Shown here piece by piece: positions 60,551 to 60,683 of a stretch of 60,683 nucleotides of DNA (the first letter of the stretch is position 1; each line of letters begins with the position of its first letter). The notes beneath the pieces are model-generated. The model searched no databases, was not told where the DNA came from, and worked only from the letters and a program-made list of their open reading frames with translations. Made by a program: the position numbers and the translations under genes. Source of the DNA: an uncultured Anaerolineae bacterium (GTDB taxonomy: Bacteria; Chloroflexota; Anaerolineae; Anaerolineales; Villigracilaceae); assembly GCA_937120535.1 (NCBI GenBank), contig CAKZJX010000033.1, forward strand, positions 1 to 60,683, in the 5' to 3' direction.

Positions 60551-60683
60551 TCATAAATAGTGTCTGAGCAAAATGATGATGCAGCCAAGCTGCACGAAGC
60601 CGAAGCAGTTCACAAGATGACGCTCGTAGCGAACCACCAGCCGTCGGAAGTTGCTCAACCAGGCAAACAGGCGCTCGACCTTC
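60551..60683 (-). mobile_element. IS5-family transposase, C-terminus (continues off the window)
   Basis: The last 43 residues of a DDE transposase: [20 protein letters not shown] (the conserved region after the catalytic Glu), then [19 protein letters not shown] and HYL before a TGA at 60553-60551. This is typical of the IS427-like IS5 group. The end of the element probably starts at about 60542 (GAAGTCATCTCATAAATAG), overlapping the stop codon, after a TA that may be the target. Most of the element is outside the window. Confidence 0.85.

Overview
The window looks like chromosomal DNA from a Chloroflexota bacterium (Anaerolineae/Caldilineae-like). This is inferred from the gene families and their order: a SufCBD...SU cluster closed by a Rieske protein, an FHA-FHA-RodA/PBP cell-wall set, a complex I cluster with two NuoM genes, DUF4332 and BMP-type nucleoside transport. 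GC content is moderate to high, gene packing is tight with many ATGA overlaps, and sigma70-type promoters are well formed. No rRNA, tRNA, CRISPR or prophage was seen.

Layout. (1) Positions 1-10550: two paralogous, covalent-flavin, dimethylglycine/sarcosine dehydrogenase-like proteins with GcvT domains lie on either side of a divergent promoter. One is coupled to a DeoR regulator. The other follows a nucleotidyltransferase-like protein and a four-CBS protein, and precedes a class II aldolase, a HisC-like aminotransferase and a HAD phosphatase. This reads as a catabolic cluster for an N-methylated, probably phosphorylated amino compound; the substrate is unknown. (2) 10572-13656: PiT phosphate transporter with its PhoU-like partner, a divergent ankyrin protein and a DUF4332 protein. 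(3) 13674-20279: iron-sulfur assembly (sufC-B-D, an unknown small protein, sufS-sufU-Rieske), starting from a consensus promoter. (4) 20459-28173: two FHA proteins, a RodA/FtsW protein fused to a transpeptidase-like domain that has lost its catalytic motifs, an M23 peptidase, then rpsO and pnp.

(5) 28671-43271, all on the minus strand: nuoA, H, J, K, L, M, M', N, an AtpI/AtpZ-like gene, atpB, atpE, an atpF-delta fusion, then murE, an SRPBCC protein and an acetyltransferase. Only membrane subunits of complex I and the Fo sector (plus the stalk fusion) are present; all peripheral complex I subunits and F1 subunits are absent. The second NuoM lacks the conserved TM7 lysine. (6) 43350-49242: a nucleoside-type ABC importer (BMP lipoprotein, two permeases, double ATPase) and an unknown membrane protein.

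(7) 49928-55119: methylthioadenosine salvage (mtnA, mtnP), a zinc dehydrogenase, a tandem GGDEF gene split by an in-frame TAG, and a concanavalin-like membrane protein. (8) 55132-60208: a UbiA prenyltransferase, then pheT and pheS behind a T-box leader. (9) Mobile DNA: two 164-bp inverted copies of a MITE with IS903-like ends, each directly upstream of a promoter -35 box, and at the right edge an IS5-family element that cut an unknown gene.
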